Source of the DNA: Aristolochia californica | Lineage: Eukaryota; Streptophyta; Magnoliopsida; Piperales; Aristolochiaceae | Length of the DNA stretch: 64,000 nt | Assembly: GCA_029961685.1 (NCBI GenBank) | Contig: JARWKL010000014.1 | Span: 26,571,137 to 26,635,136 of the forward strand | Direction of reading: 5' to 3' | Shown here: positions 42,977-54,410 of the stretch, piece by piece | Layout of the letters: every line of letters starts with the position of its first letter | How positions within the stretch are numbered: position 1 is the first letter of the stretch | Translations under genes and position numbers: made by a program | Notes under the pieces: generated by a model | Databases searched by the model: none | What the model saw: only the letters and a program-made list of their open reading frames with translations | Told to the model about the DNA's origin: nothing

Positions 42977-44600
42977 TATTGACCATGGGTGGACTCCCAC
43001 ATTACTTTTGATGATAAAAAAAAAAGGTAATTGAAGTAATAACTTGAAAATCCAAGTATTTCAGATACTTCACCTTCAAGAGCATCTCAAGGTCTAAAGC
43101 GCAAAGCCAAATTTGAGACCTCAAACACAATTGAAGAACATCTCTTGAAGAAGCATCCACAAGGAAGAAGACTTTATTTCAAGCATTACAAATAAAATAT
43201 CCAAACTTAGTCAATTTTGTAAGAGAATATTCCAAACTTCCTACTCCTTAAGTACATTAGTGAAATCGGAGTTTTAGATTATAATTTGCATATAGACATG
43301 TTTAGGATCATCATAAACATCTTTTAAAATATGTCAGAGCACTTAGAGAAAAATTCTCATGCTTTAAAAAGTTACATTTTTAAACTGTCATGGAATGATC
43401 GAATAGCCATTGGTAATAATCAATCATCCAAAACTGTTCAGGCCAGAAAAATAAAGCACTATCAATCAACTACAATCAATTCAATGATCATCTAGAACAT
43501 AACCATTTTATTTTATAATACTTGATCGATCATCCCACTTGGATTGATCAATCACTACTGTCCAGGCAAGCAAAATTTTCATAGAATGATCTATCATCCT
43601 TCCTGATTGATCGATCAGTCAGAACTTTGCCAGAAAGGGACATAAAATATGATCGATCATAGGAAAATATACTGATCTATCATACTTGAATTGCATAGCC
43701 AATGGGAATCTTGATTTTTCGATCATCCACTGATCATGATCGGTCAACTTGACTTTTCTAGACCAACGGTAATCTATTGATCGATCAGTCCATCGATCAA
43801 TAAGTCACTATCTAACAAAAGAGTAGTAGTTATGATCGATTGATCTATCAATCAAAGTACCAATTTTTGTAAACGGACAAATAACGACTAGTTTGACTTG
43901 GGGAAGCTATAAATACCTCACGAAACCAAGAGTAAAGTCGTGTATTGAGCTACACATTGTTACAATCTTGGGCAAATATTGGCAAATCTTTAAGCCATGA
44001 TATTTTATCTTGGAAATTTCCATCAAAAGTGTTTCAGAGAGAAAGAGAGAGAGAGCCACATACTTTGAAAAATCTTATTCTCTTTCAATCATCATTGCAT
44101 TCATCATAGTACAAGCTCCTTGATCATTTCACAACATGCTACAAAGGAGGAGGCAACTTGAATCTCTCAAGGAGAAGCATCTCTCCAAGTAAGGGTGTAA
44201 TTTTTTTCTTTTTATGTATTTGTGAAAGGTGCATCTAGAACATGTTAATCTAATATAGAAAGGCATATCTAAGGCTAGAATCTAGCAACAATCTCTTGGG
44301 AAGATTGACATTGTGTAAAATCATGTATTGAGCTATGCATTGCCAAAGAGAGCCGAAATCTCTTTTGTAATTTTCCAGCTATTAGAGCATAATAGTGGAT
44401 TTTTTCCAAGCAAGGGTTCTTGGGCGGTGACTACTACTAGGGGAACATCAATTACAAAATATATGTTTGTCCCTATGGTGTGTGCATGTTGTTCTTTACT
44501 TTGAATTGTTTTAAGCAAAACTCTTTAATCACACACACAAGTAAAGTTTTATTTGAATATCTCAATTCAACCCCCTCTTGGGAAACCACCTGGGCCAACA
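42977..44600 (+). repeat. SIRE-like LTR 1 with TGATCGATCA palindrome array
   Basis: Starts TTATTGACCATGGGTGGACT, after the purine tract, and ends CTTGGGAAACCACC-TGGGCCAACA. About 1.62 kb. The U3-like part holds TGATCGATCA at 43523, 43608, 43650 (within the 14-bp palindrome TATGATCGATCATA) and 43778, plus many single-mismatch variants (43440-43860). A TATA box CTATAAATACC follows at about 43909. Confidence 0.7.
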
Positions 44601-47600
44601 TGTTTTTCGTGACCTACCCACTTAGCCTTACTCTAGGGGGCAAACTTTCATTCATCAAAATATGATTATATTGGAAATAGGATCAATCGTATATGATGAG
44701 GTATATATTTATGATGCTAAATCTAACATTTGCTACGTATGTATACTATTTTCAACTATAGGAACCATTTGTGTCGCCATAGAGAAAACATGATATAAAC
44801 GGTTTTTTTTCTTTGACTACTTTTTTCTTTGATTTTTTTTTATGTATTTGAAAAAATTCTCTTTGACCAATTTGCTACATGATGTAAACATTTGTGACAC
44901 CATAGGAAATAATAGAAAAAATAGTTATAATGTTTAAGTTTATACTATAAATAAAATAATTTTATAAACAATAAAAAAATAAGGTTGAAGTATGAGGTAA
45001 ATGACGAAGAACCACATTACTACTTCTTGTAAACATTTGTTGCAATTGAAACTCATTTTCATATCCTTTTTAACACTTCTTAAAGACAGGAGTAATCACG
45101 TGGGAAAATTTTGCATCACAAAAATGACACAGACTCTAAAAAATTTGGGTCAGTAGAAATTTTTTCCATGGAATTTCTCCTTACACTTTTTAGTGGGTAT
45201 AAATACACCTTAATATTTTAGAATTAGATTGTTGAATTTTAAGAGAGTATAATCTCTACTTTATGACGAGTTTAGTTGGTAAATACATTTTCTTTTCTTA
45301 GATGGTGAGTATGCTTGCAATTACTTCAAAATTGGCAGTTAATTAAAAATTATTTTACAGTTTGTATATTTTAATAAGTTGTGAATCAATTTCTTGTATG
45401 TTCTCATTTTATTAACTATGGGATTGATCAATGTGGTTTCTCCACAAACTCTTGGTCAACCTTTTTTTTATCAACTTGGAGGGGTATGCCTTCCTCCTCC
45501 TATTTTTGTTTCTATACTCTATGAAGTGGAGGGTGGCCTTCCTTCGAATGAAAAACAAAAAGGACAAGGGGGTGTGTGGTGGTCTTTGTTGTTTTTGCCA
45601 AAGGAGTCTCATCCTCCAAACAAGGAAGGGGGATACCTAGCTTTCCTCATTTTAGACTCTTAATTTTTTATTATTCTAAAAAAAATTTAATATTATTTTT
45701 TTAAGATGGTATTTATGGTATTATAAATCAACAATTTAACTTTTTTTAACATGATAATTTAAATTGATAAGCCTAAAGTAAATTTAAAAATATATTTCTC
45801 AATATTTAAACTACATTACTTATTTAAATTACTCTACCTACTAATTATAACATTTACTTATAGTACTTATTTCTTATAAATGGTTAAGCTATTATATAAT
45901 GTTAAATTTAAATTTTTAATGACAATAATTCATTTTATTGTTATAAACAAGATTCAAATAATACTAACATGATAATTATTATAAAAATAACTTATTTTAT
46001 TAAATAAATTTCATGTAAATTCTTTAATAACTCAAGCTAATTACATTAACTAGATTCCTATTGGGGGAGAAGCCTCTAGCCTCCTTGTATATCGTAGAGA
46101 GAGTGGGGGTTCCTCCCCTTTTGATATCAAATGGTAACTGGTGAATAGGGGTGGCATCGAACTGAACCAGTTTTCTAATAGTTTGAGTTCGGCTTTGTCC
46201 TAGTTTGGTTCGGATCGATCAATCCTGAACTCGAACAGAATTCAAGTTCTAGGATGAGTTCGTTTAGTTACACGAGCCAAGCTCGACCAAGCCTCAGTTC
46301 GATTCGCAAGTTCACGAGTCATCTCAGTAACTTAAAAATTTTTGGGCTTTTGGTGTCTTCACACCTCTTCTTCCAGAAAATCAGAGTTGTAGATTTGGAA
46401 TAGAAAAAATTTTGCTCTTGCCTTTTAGTTTCTCCTCCTCCCGTCCACTCTCTACGACACTTATCTCGTCTTCCCTAACAAATTGAGAGAATCGGAAAAC
46501 TCTCAGAATCTGCCTAGAGGGATGCCCTATATCAGGAGTGTTATCACCTTCTTCACTACCAAACATTGAGATTTGCCAACAGTGCCCCTATTTTTTCAAC
46601 GGCCTCTTCAATCAATCAGTTTTTGCTGACATTTGTTGTTGCCAATAAAAAAACGGAAATACCTCGTCAATGTTCGATTTTATGAAAGGTTCGATTTTCT
46701 TATTTTTTGTTTATTTTGTTCTACTTATGAATCTATCATTTTGTGAAAGATTCAATTTTTATTTATGAAAAAATAATAGCTTTAAAGTAACATTATCATA
46801 AATACTATTTACAAACTTGTTTTTTTTTTGTTAGATATAAATGCAAACACCATATAGTCTACTATTTCGGAATTTCTTTTTAACTATCCCCATTTCCTCT
46901 CGTCGAGTAATATAAGCAATTTAAAATTTTATTTTTATTAGATGCAGGACTCAAATTCAATCTCTACTTTTACGTCAGTGCTTAATCACTCTTACTCTTT
47001 TGTTTTATTGATCGTCTTGTTCTTCCTGTTGTTGAGTTGGATCCAATTACTCATCCCTCTACTGGTCTGTATTCTGTTCTTCGGGTTGGGAAATTTAATG
47101 TAAAAAACAAACCAATAATGAATAGATTCCAAGGCAAATGAAACCCATAAATACCTGCTACTTCTTTACATTGCCAAGTCTCTATTTTCTTTTCAATCTT
47201 TGTTTCTACTCCGTTTGATAACTATCTAATTCTTTTGTGAAGAACAAGAAAAACAAATGGAACCCCTATCTCCATTACCATAAATGGGTATTTTTTCGAT
47301 GTTTTGATCATCTCTTGATTCTTTTTTATTTTTTGTTTTAGGTCGACATACCTATTGTTGGTAATTTCTTTATATTATCTATATGTTTGAAAAAAAATTG
47401 AGTTTAAAACTAGACTCAAAGATATTTTTGACAATATATTATTTGCTAACCTCAGGAGGAGGAAGAAAAGGACAAAACTTAACTATTTTTGAAGAAATGT
47501 GGTTGTCTCTTTAAATTTTTGTTTTGTTATGGAGTGTTACAATGGAAGCTTCATTGCCATTTGCTCTACATTGTATCCAAAACTTTTTTAATTAGATTCC

Positions 47601-47788
47601 TTTAAATTTGGAATTAGGAAGAGGATAAAGAGAGAGAAGGTGGTGACGCCCAATTTTATGTCGAGGTTTTACCCAATTTTAAAAAAAAATAATACATAAT
47701 TTTATATACAATTTATTTGTCATATATTTTTAAATGTAAATTGAGCTACAACTCACCTTAAGCTCAAGTTGAATTCAAAGTGAAACTA
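44601..47788. other. intergenic, AT-rich
   Basis: No supportable gene. At about 46146 TAGGGGTGGCATCGAACTG resembles a hAT-type terminus, but no partner terminus was found. Short open frames at 45394-45663 (plus) and 46381-46566 (minus) show no known domain. Confidence 0.4.
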
Positions 47789-48277
47789 ACCACCTATTTT
47801 TAGGAAGAGTCAAAACAATAAATGAAGACTAGGAACAACCCCTTTTTTGCGGCTTAACCACTTGACACTGAACTCGGTTAAAATTATTGGGCTTAGCTTC
47901 CGGTGTTGACTTTATGTCACCCATAATGGCAAGTGGAGGGTTGTTCCTAGTCATGTTCCATCCATTTACTGTTTTGACTCCTAAAAATAGGTTAAACTCA
48001 TTAAAATTATTGGGCTTAGCTTCTAGCATTGAACTCAGTTAAAATTATTGGGCTTAACTTCCAGCGTTGACTTTATGCCACCCATAATGAAACTGGAAAA
48101 AAGGGTTGTTCCTTGTCTTGTTCCATCCGTTGACTCCTCCAAAAAATAAGTAAAACTCGTTAAAATTATTGGGTTTATATTCTTATCGTTGACTTTATGC
48201 CACCCACAAAAAAACAGAGGTGTTCCTGATCGTGTTCAGTCGATTTACTGTTTTGACTCCTCCTAAAAATAGGTGGT
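47789..48277. mobile_element. MITE-like element with internal tandem repeats
   Basis: Left end ACCACCTATTTTTAGGAAGA then GTCAAAACAATAAAT; the right end is its reverse complement (TTTACTGTTTTGACTCCTCC then TAAAAATAGGTGGT) with few mismatches over about 34 bp. Inside, units beginning TTAAAATTATTGGGCTTA start at 47878, 48001, 48039 and 48160 (about 122-bp period with a 38-bp partial unit). The terminal motif itself (TTTTGACTCCTAAAAATAGG) recurs inside the units. No target duplication was found. It lies about 570 bp upstream of the DOG1-like CDS. Confidence 0.7.
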
Positions 48278-48748
48278 CGGTGTCAGTGAGCAGCATTCTT
48301 GTCGACTACTCGCCGCAGTGGGAGGAGACTGTCTATACGCGCATCGGCATCCTGTATCGCAGACAAGATTATCAGCTGCGCCGCCCTCGCATGAAAGTGC
48401 GTTTCAAAATCGTACCAACGAGAGGACGGCCTTGCGGTGGCACTCCACTCTCCACCTGCGCAGTAATCCAAACCGAGATTCTTCCGATTTTTAACTTTTT
48501 TCTCGAGTTCTGTTGTTGGCGATATCCATTTGGGACATATTGTCTCCTTGTGAGAGCGGGATTTTTATATTCCTAACGAGCATGAATACGATCTCTTTCC
48601 GCGTAAAAAACTCAGAGATAAGTCCAAAACTGCTTCTGCCAATACCACTTACAGTAGATGGAAACGTGTAAATATCGGCGCGTTGAGGATCAGGGTGGTA
48701 TTGCCGAAACAATGGACAGTTCACATCTTTAGTTGGTTAATTTTCTTG

Positions 48749-48759
48749 TATATAATAAA
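48749..48759 (+). promoter_or_regulatory. TATA box candidate of the DOG1-like gene
   Basis: TATATAATAAA lies about 100 nt upstream of the ATG, giving a predicted leader of roughly 65-70 nt. Position and sequence fit a plant core promoter. Confidence 0.5.
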
Positions 48760-48851
48760 AAGTTCTTTCATTGTTCGGTGAAATTTAGTACAAATCGCTT
48801 CACCCGCAGCGCGGTAGGCACTGAAATTCGGAGCAAAGGTGCAGTAGGGTG

Positions 48852-49676
48852 ATGTCTGGTCAGCGGGACGAGTTAGCGGGGCCTCCGGCACCGGAGGAGA
48901 GTGTCTGGAACGCGTTGCACGATACAGGAAGGGAGCAGTTCGACAATTTCTTCGAGTGCTGGATCGGGGAGCAAGAGCGATACCTGCAGGAGCTGCAGGC
49001 CGCGTCGCCGGATCCTTCCCTGGATGATGGTCAACTGCGCAGATTGATATCCACGGTCGTTCAACACTACGAGCACTACTACATGAACAAAGCGATATAT
49101 GCGAAGCACAACGTGACGGCCATGTTTTCACCCTCGTGGACAAGCACGTTGGAGGATGCACTACTTTGGGTGGGGGGTTGGAGGCCCAGCACGGCCTTTC
49201 ACCTCCTTTACTCAAAATCCGGCATCGAGTTCGAATCGCATCTGGAATCACTCCTCCGCGGGGTGGCAGGGCCCGATGTCGGCCATCTCTCTCTCAGGCA
49301 GCTGGCGCAAGTGGATGAGCTGCAGCGACGAATCATCAAAGAAGAGCGCGAGATAACGGAGAAGCAGGCGGAGCTGCAGGAAACGGTGGCGAACGTGACG
49401 ATGGTGGAGCTCTCGCATGCAGTGACGGAGAGAAGGTTGAAACCGGAGACTGCAGCAGAGAGAGTGGAGACGTCAGTCGAGTCTATGAGCGAGGGACTGC
49501 AAAAGGTGCTGGAAAAAGCCGACAATCTGCGCCTGAGAACCCTCAAAGACCTGGTGGATCTACTCAACCCAATCCAGGCTGTTCATTTCTTGACTGCAGC
49601 TGCCGAGCTACATCTGCGGCTTCACGAATGGGGCAAGCAGAGAGACGGCGCCGCCGCCGCCGCCGCCTGCGCCTAA
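48852..49676 (+). CDS. DOG1 domain protein (DOG1-like)
   Basis: A single-exon, stop-free frame of 274 residues, starting at the ATG at 48852 (MSGQRDELAGPPAPEES). The DOG1 domain spans roughly residues 25-250: FDNFFECWIGEQERYLQEL at about 31-49, HYEHYYMNKAIYAKHNV, then the hallmark FSPSWTSTLEDALLWVGGWR (about 92-111) and PSTAFHLLYSKSGIE. After that come long amphipathic helices (QVDELQRRIIKEEREITEKQ) and the C-terminal LLNPIQAVHFLTAAAELHLR. There is no bZIP region, so it is not a TGA factor but a stand-alone DOG1-like protein. DOG1 itself controls seed dormancy and binds heme and PP2C phosphatases; DOG1-like members act in seed or stress programmes. An alanine run near the C-terminus is coded by a (GCC)n repeat. 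Intact; GC-richer than its AT-rich surroundings. DOG1-like 3/4 is the nearest impression, not proven. Confidence 0.9.
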   Translation: MSGQRDELAGPPAPEESVWNALHDTGREQFDNFFECWIGEQERYLQELQAASPDPSLDDGQLRRLISTVVQHYEHYYMNKAIYAKHNVTAMFSPSWTSTLEDALLWVGGWRPSTAFHLLYSKSGIEFESHLESLLRGVAGPDVGHLSLRQLAQVDELQRRIIKEEREITEKQAELQETVANVTMVELSHAVTERRLKPETAAERVETSVESMSEGLQKVLEKADNLRLRTLKDLVDLLNPIQAVHFLTAAAELHLRLHEWGKQRDGAAAAAACA

Positions 49677-50363
49677 CTACCTCAAAGACGAAGATCACTT
49701 GTCCGTCGTCTCTTTCTTTTCGAATCAACAGCCCAATAGTTACCTTAAAATCGCTCTAAACTTACCCAGAAGAGGAATTAGGAGAAAATTTTGTCTTTGT
49801 AAGCTTCTATAGTGCCAAATCAGCTCATCTCCGATATTTACGATGAAGACGTAACACCGTGAGAACTGTAACGATATTAAACGAGTTTACTTATATATTG
49901 TCATGATTCCGATGTGGTGATACCTATTGTAACGGCTTTACTCTTATTTTTAATATAAATACGTTTTTTGTGACCATTAGTGTCTCATGTTGTCTCATGT
50001 TTAGATTTTACGATGTAGTTGTGACGTGTTAATGCATTCTTATTCGTGCACGCACCTCAATTTACTCACCATTCTAGACTAACTTTTTAAGTATTGATTG
50101 TGCATTCTACCACCATGGCAAAAAAATGTTAGAAATTCTGCATATGACTTAGGCAAACAGTGTCTTGAAAATTATCACTATACCAGTCACAAGTGTATCT
50201 AATTACCTTGCATGGGCACAATCTGTTAAATAAAATTATTTTAATATTTTATGATCTTAATGATTATTTGTCTTAATTTCCCCTTGATTTGGAAGATGTC
50301 AGCTACACAAAGTGGTTGAAAGATGACATTTTTGTATAAGCTAAAATTATTTGAGAGTAAAAT
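49677..50363. other. 3' flank of the DOG1-like gene
   Basis: Probable 3'UTR (a loose AATATAAAT signal at about 49960) followed by AT-rich sequence without open frames. The TRIM at 50364 begins within this flank. Confidence 0.35.
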
Positions 50364-50713
50364 TGTTAAACATCTAGCCAATACTACCCAAAAGACCGGC
50401 TTGTTAGGAGCGGAAGGCATAGGTACTTAACCCAGGACCATAACATCACACTCCACCTTCGCGAGCCGACGACCACAGCGACGCAACGACACTGGCCTAA
50501 TCGCGATAATACCTAGACGCGACCTACCAGTAATTTTAATCCAGCCTCTGTGACCTACCAGTAATTTTAATCCAGCCTTTGCGCACCCCAGGACTCGAAC
50601 TCACGACGTGGAAGCCCGCTCTGATACCAAATGTTAAGCACCTAGCCAATACTAGCCAAAAGACCGGCCTGTTAGGAGCGGAAGACATAGGTACTTAACC
50701 CAGGACCATAACA
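50364..50713 (-). mobile_element. TRIM (terminal-repeat retrotransposon in miniature), 350 bp
   Basis: Two 82-bp direct repeats (50364-50445, 50632-50713) differ at five positions and both run from TGTTAA to CATAACA. Minus orientation: the primer site TGGTATCAGAGC (50618-50629) is 2 nt from the right repeat, and a purine tract AGGTGGAGTGTGA abuts the left repeat. Flanking AAAAT-like sequence on both sides is compatible with a 5-bp target duplication (blurred by an A run). The internal 186 bp hold no open frame, a duplicated GACCTACCAGTAATTTTAAT phrase, and GAGTTCGAGTCC, a pol III B-box look-alike. Confidence 0.85.
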
Positions 50714-50739
50714 AAAAAATTATTTGGGACGGTAGTGAC

Positions 50740-51670
50740 AGGCCATGACATATGCCAGAATGAATTGTAATACATAATCTCGATCATTTACATCGGATTG
50801 ATCGAGCATATATATCCAAGCATTGAAAGATTATAAGGCATGATCGATCATACTTGTGTATTGATCGATAAATAGAACTATGCCAAAATGAGACATAAAG
50901 CATGATTGATCATACCCATAGTATTGACCGATCTTACTTTGTTGTACACAGTTGGAGCTTCAATGCTTGATCGAACAATTGGGGTTGATTGATCATCAAC
51001 TTAAGTTTTCTAAAGGCTTGACAGTGCACTGATCAATCAATCGATCAATCAATAAGCTCAAGGACTCATAAAAATATAGTCGTTACACATGATTGAACAA
51101 TCATACTTTTTCATTGATTAACCACAGAGTTGTCATTTTTTTTTTTTAAAAACGACTATATAACAACTAGTTTCACTTGGGAAAGTTATAAATACCCCAC
51201 CAAACATGTCTTGGAGCATTCCTTGTGAATTTATTTATAGACCTACTACATTCAAAACAATTCCAACTTGAAATTCATTTCAAACACTTTTGAGAGAAGA
51301 GTTAGAAACTTTCAAAACTCCACCTCCCTCATAGTATTCTTCTTGCATCATCATAGTTCAAGCTCTTGAATCATTCTTCTAGAGAGATTTTTAAAGTCGT
51401 GTATTTGAGCATACATGTGGCTTTTTAGAGAGTCGAAATCATTTTTAGGTAAATTTCAGCTAACGGAGTGAATTAGTGGAATTTCCCAAGCAAGGGTTCT
51501 TGGACAGTGAATACCGATAGTAGAAGATTGATAGCAAAGCATCGTTATGTTCAACTTGTTATGTATGCATGCTTTTACATCATATTTGCTTTAATTTTAA
51601 TTTGAAAAACTAAATTTTAATTTGAAATATCTCAATTCACCCCCATCTTGAGAAGCCATTTGGGTCAACA
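50740..51670 (+). repeat. SIRE-like LTR 2 (5' truncated)
   Basis: Colinear with LTR 3 from about 52495 on: ATAAGGCATGATCGATCATA, then AACTATGCCAAAATGAGACA, a TATA box TTATAAATACCCC (about 51187), the ACTTGAAATTCATTTCAAAC leader, and the terminus CCCCCATCTTGAGAAGCC-ATTTGGGTCAACA shared with LTR 1. Confidence 0.7.
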
Positions 51671-51963
51671 AAGGTGGTCGTGGTGGTTGTGGTCGAGGCC
51701 GTGATATGTTGGAAACTAGATGGAAAACCAACAACTATCAATTAATCCACTATTGTTCCTAAATCCAAAGACATGGGATCCAACCATGGAACCCTAGCGT
51801 CTAAAAGAGTTCCTCAACCAAGCCTCCCTTTTATTGATATATGTGATGCCAAGTATTGTATTCTAACCAAAGAAGCTTTCAAAGGTACTAGATCGCCCTT
51901 CAGCACAGACATTTGCAATGCTTTCTCATGGAAAAGGTAATAAAAGTTTGTCGAGGTCAAGGT
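51671..51963 (+). pseudogene. remnant internal region of a SIRE-like element
   Basis: Only 293 bp separate LTR 2 from LTR 3. They begin with a glycine/arginine-rich reading (GGRGGCGRGRDM) that could be gag debris. No other coding motif is seen. The arrangement is an element almost wholly deleted internally. Confidence 0.4.
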
Positions 51964-52802
51964 TGTTGACCTAGAGATGACTCTCATCCATATTTTGGTG
52001 ACAACAAAACTTATTAGTGCTAACAATTGTAAATTCAGCATTTTAGATGTTTTTCCTTCAAGAAACACAAAAATCACCGTCTTTGAAAAAAAGCCTGCAA
52101 ATGCATCTCAAGACCACAAGCTCGATTATTGTGTCAAATCATCTTGAAGAAGAATCCACAAGTGAAGAAATGAGGACTTGAAGATTAGAGTTCAACCTGT
52201 ATAGAAAAGTTTCAAGAACTCTAATCATTTATGAGGACAACGCCAAAACTTCAAATTTGTGGCACAAATGAATTTTTGGAGCTTTAGGACATATTTCCAA
52301 CAAAACATGGTTTTCTTATGTCAATGTTTCAAACTTGTTAGAAACCCTTAGGATAATTTTTATCATGCTTAGGTTATGGCGTGATCGATCATTATCGAGT
52401 AATGATTGATCATCCAGAGTGAAAACTGGTAAAAATATAAAGCATGATCCATCAACCAAGTGGGTTTATCAATTAGATAAAATTAGTCCAGAATGAACTA
52501 TAAAGCATGATCAACCATTCTCACTAGACTGATCGATCATACATGTCTAGGCATTGAAAACATATAAGGCATGATTGGTCATACCTATGTACTAATAGAT
52601 CAAATAGAACTATGACAATAAGGAACATAAAGCATGATCAATCATACCCATACCCACTGTATTGGTTGACCATACTTAGCTTTTCATAGCCAAAGCTTCA
52701 CTACATGATCAATCAATCAATTTAAGTTTTCCAAAGGTTTGACAAAAGATTGATCAATATGCCTAAGGATTCAAAAAAATATAGACGTTATGCATGATTG
52801 AT
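51964..52802 (+). repeat. SIRE-like LTR 3, left part
   Basis: Opens TGTTGACCTAGAGATGACTC and shows the family's TGATCGATCA motifs at 52382 and 52541. It is interrupted at 52802 by the Athila-type element and resumes at 63419. Confidence 0.7.
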
Positions 52803-54395
52803 TGATGTAGAATTTAGTTACATCGGCTTTAATACCTCGCAAGCATACGAATCGTTCATGTAATCTAGCGGGAAGCGAGGGTCATATCCACAGGGAGGAT
52901 TGCATTTTGTGTATTCTTCAGTCAACTAGCCTAACCAAATATGATGAATTAATATTAACTAAACACTAATTATTTTCTAAATTATCAAGCAATCATCTGG
53001 TTAACTACTTACACAACAGGAAACGTCAACTCTGGATTTTACGGTGATTCGTGCCTCTCTCGAGCGCCACGTAACCACGGATCCGATTTCTCAATCCTTG
53101 CGTCTAGCCCCTCTCGGGCGCATAGAGTGAAAGACAGAAATCGGATTAAAATACCAAAATCCAACCTCAATTATAATCATATCCTAATTAGCTAATTTAA
53201 TCAAATATCTGGAAAACAAATATTCAATAAACATTAATTATCAAATCAGATTCAATAAACATTCAAAACCTAAGTTCAAACTATATAAAAAATAAAATTC
53301 AAAAATTAAGAATTACTCCCCTTCTTCTTCCTCTCGCTCGGGCAACAACTCGTTCTCATGGGTGCTGCAATTTCCTGAGATTAATGGCTTCGGGTAGCAA
53401 GAGTGAGTGGCCGGAGGTAGAGACGACGCCGGCGACGAAGGTTGAAAGCCGACGGACGGAGGTAACGTCCGGCGAAGAACAAAACAGAGATGAAGTTCTG
53501 TAACCGGCTCTCTCGAGTCTCGGTCGGAGTCGGAGTCGCTTCGAAAATGGTCGGAAATACGTAACCGACGCCGGAGGATGGTCGGAAAGCAGAAGTGGCA
53601 CCGGAGAAGCCCTCTCGGATCACTTCTCGGTCTGGCGAGCGACGACTATCGAACTCACCTCGACGGAGACTCTCTCGAGCTCTCCTCGGGTTTGTTCTCG
53701 GTTGCTGGACGGCGGTGGACGACGGTGGCACAGCGAAAGACAGTGACCCAGCGAGCGACGGTGGCAAACTCCTCTCGGGTCTCCCCTGTTTTCGGTGCTC
53801 TGTTCTGGCGAGCATAAACTGTCGAACTCACCTCGACGGAGACTCTCTCGAGCTCTCCTCGGGTTTGTTCTCGGTTGTTGGACGGCGGTGGACGACGGTG
53901 GACGATGGTGGTGCAGCGACCGACGGCGACGCGACGACCGACGGAGGGAAACTCCTCTTGGGTCTTCCCCTGTTTCGGTCGACGGTCGTGCTCTATTTTG
54001 GTCGATGCTCTGTTTTCTCTTCACGCTCGTTCCTCCTCCCCCCGTTCGACGCTCCCCCATTTCCTTTAATACCATCTTATTTATTTTAAAGCGATTTGAC
54101 CTAAAAATTACCTCCATTTCACTAAGGGCATTTTGGTAAATATCTCCTTCTCCACCAAAATTCTCCTGAAATTCCATAATTAAATCTATAAAAAGCATTT
54201 CAGGAAGAAATAAACCTTAAAAACAATGAAATATAATTCATGAGAGAAAAATATGCAATATCGACAGTGATTAATGCCAAATTCAATAAATGCTCATTTC
54301 ATTTGAAAACCGATAAATAACCACCTATAACACAATTATAAAGGTTATTCTATTATAATTAACCTAGTTCTCATGTCAAAATATGGCATCTATCA
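52803..54395 (-). repeat. 3' LTR of the Athila-type element
   Basis: 1593 bp, plus view TGATGTAGAATTTAGTTACA to TATGGCATCTATCA. It contains a GC-rich half with a tandem duplication (period about 173 bp, marker TCGAACTCACCTCGACGGAG at 53649 and 53822). The first 120 bp differ at three positions from the other LTR. Overlapping open frames here (up to 192 codons) are by-products of the GC-rich repeat. Confidence 0.92.
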
Positions 54396-54410
54396 CACCC
54401 CCAAACCTAA
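54396..54410 (-). other. polypurine tract of the Athila-type element
   Basis: Minus strand GGTTTGGGGGTG abuts the 3' LTR at exactly the expected place. Confidence 0.8.

Noticed and set aside
43440..43870. CRISPR-like array from regularly recurring palindromes
   Set aside because: Plant LTR sequence; spacing is irregular (85, 42 and 128 bp) and there are no unique equal-length spacers or cas genes.
46140..46330. hAT-type MITE starting TAGGGGTGGCATCG
   Set aside because: No matching inverted terminus or 8-bp duplication found.
48849..48851. GTG one codon upstream of the DOG1-like ATG
   Set aside because: Not a plausible eukaryotic start; the ATG at 48852 is used.
50592..50630. tRNA gene suggested by GAGTTCGAGTCC
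   Set aside because: No cloverleaf or A box; the segment is the internal part of a TRIM.
53381..54198. Overlapping open frames of up to 192 codons in the Athila LTRs (also 62592-63221)
   Set aside because: They lie in both LTR copies on both strands, follow the GC-rich tandem repeat, and LTRs do not code proteins.
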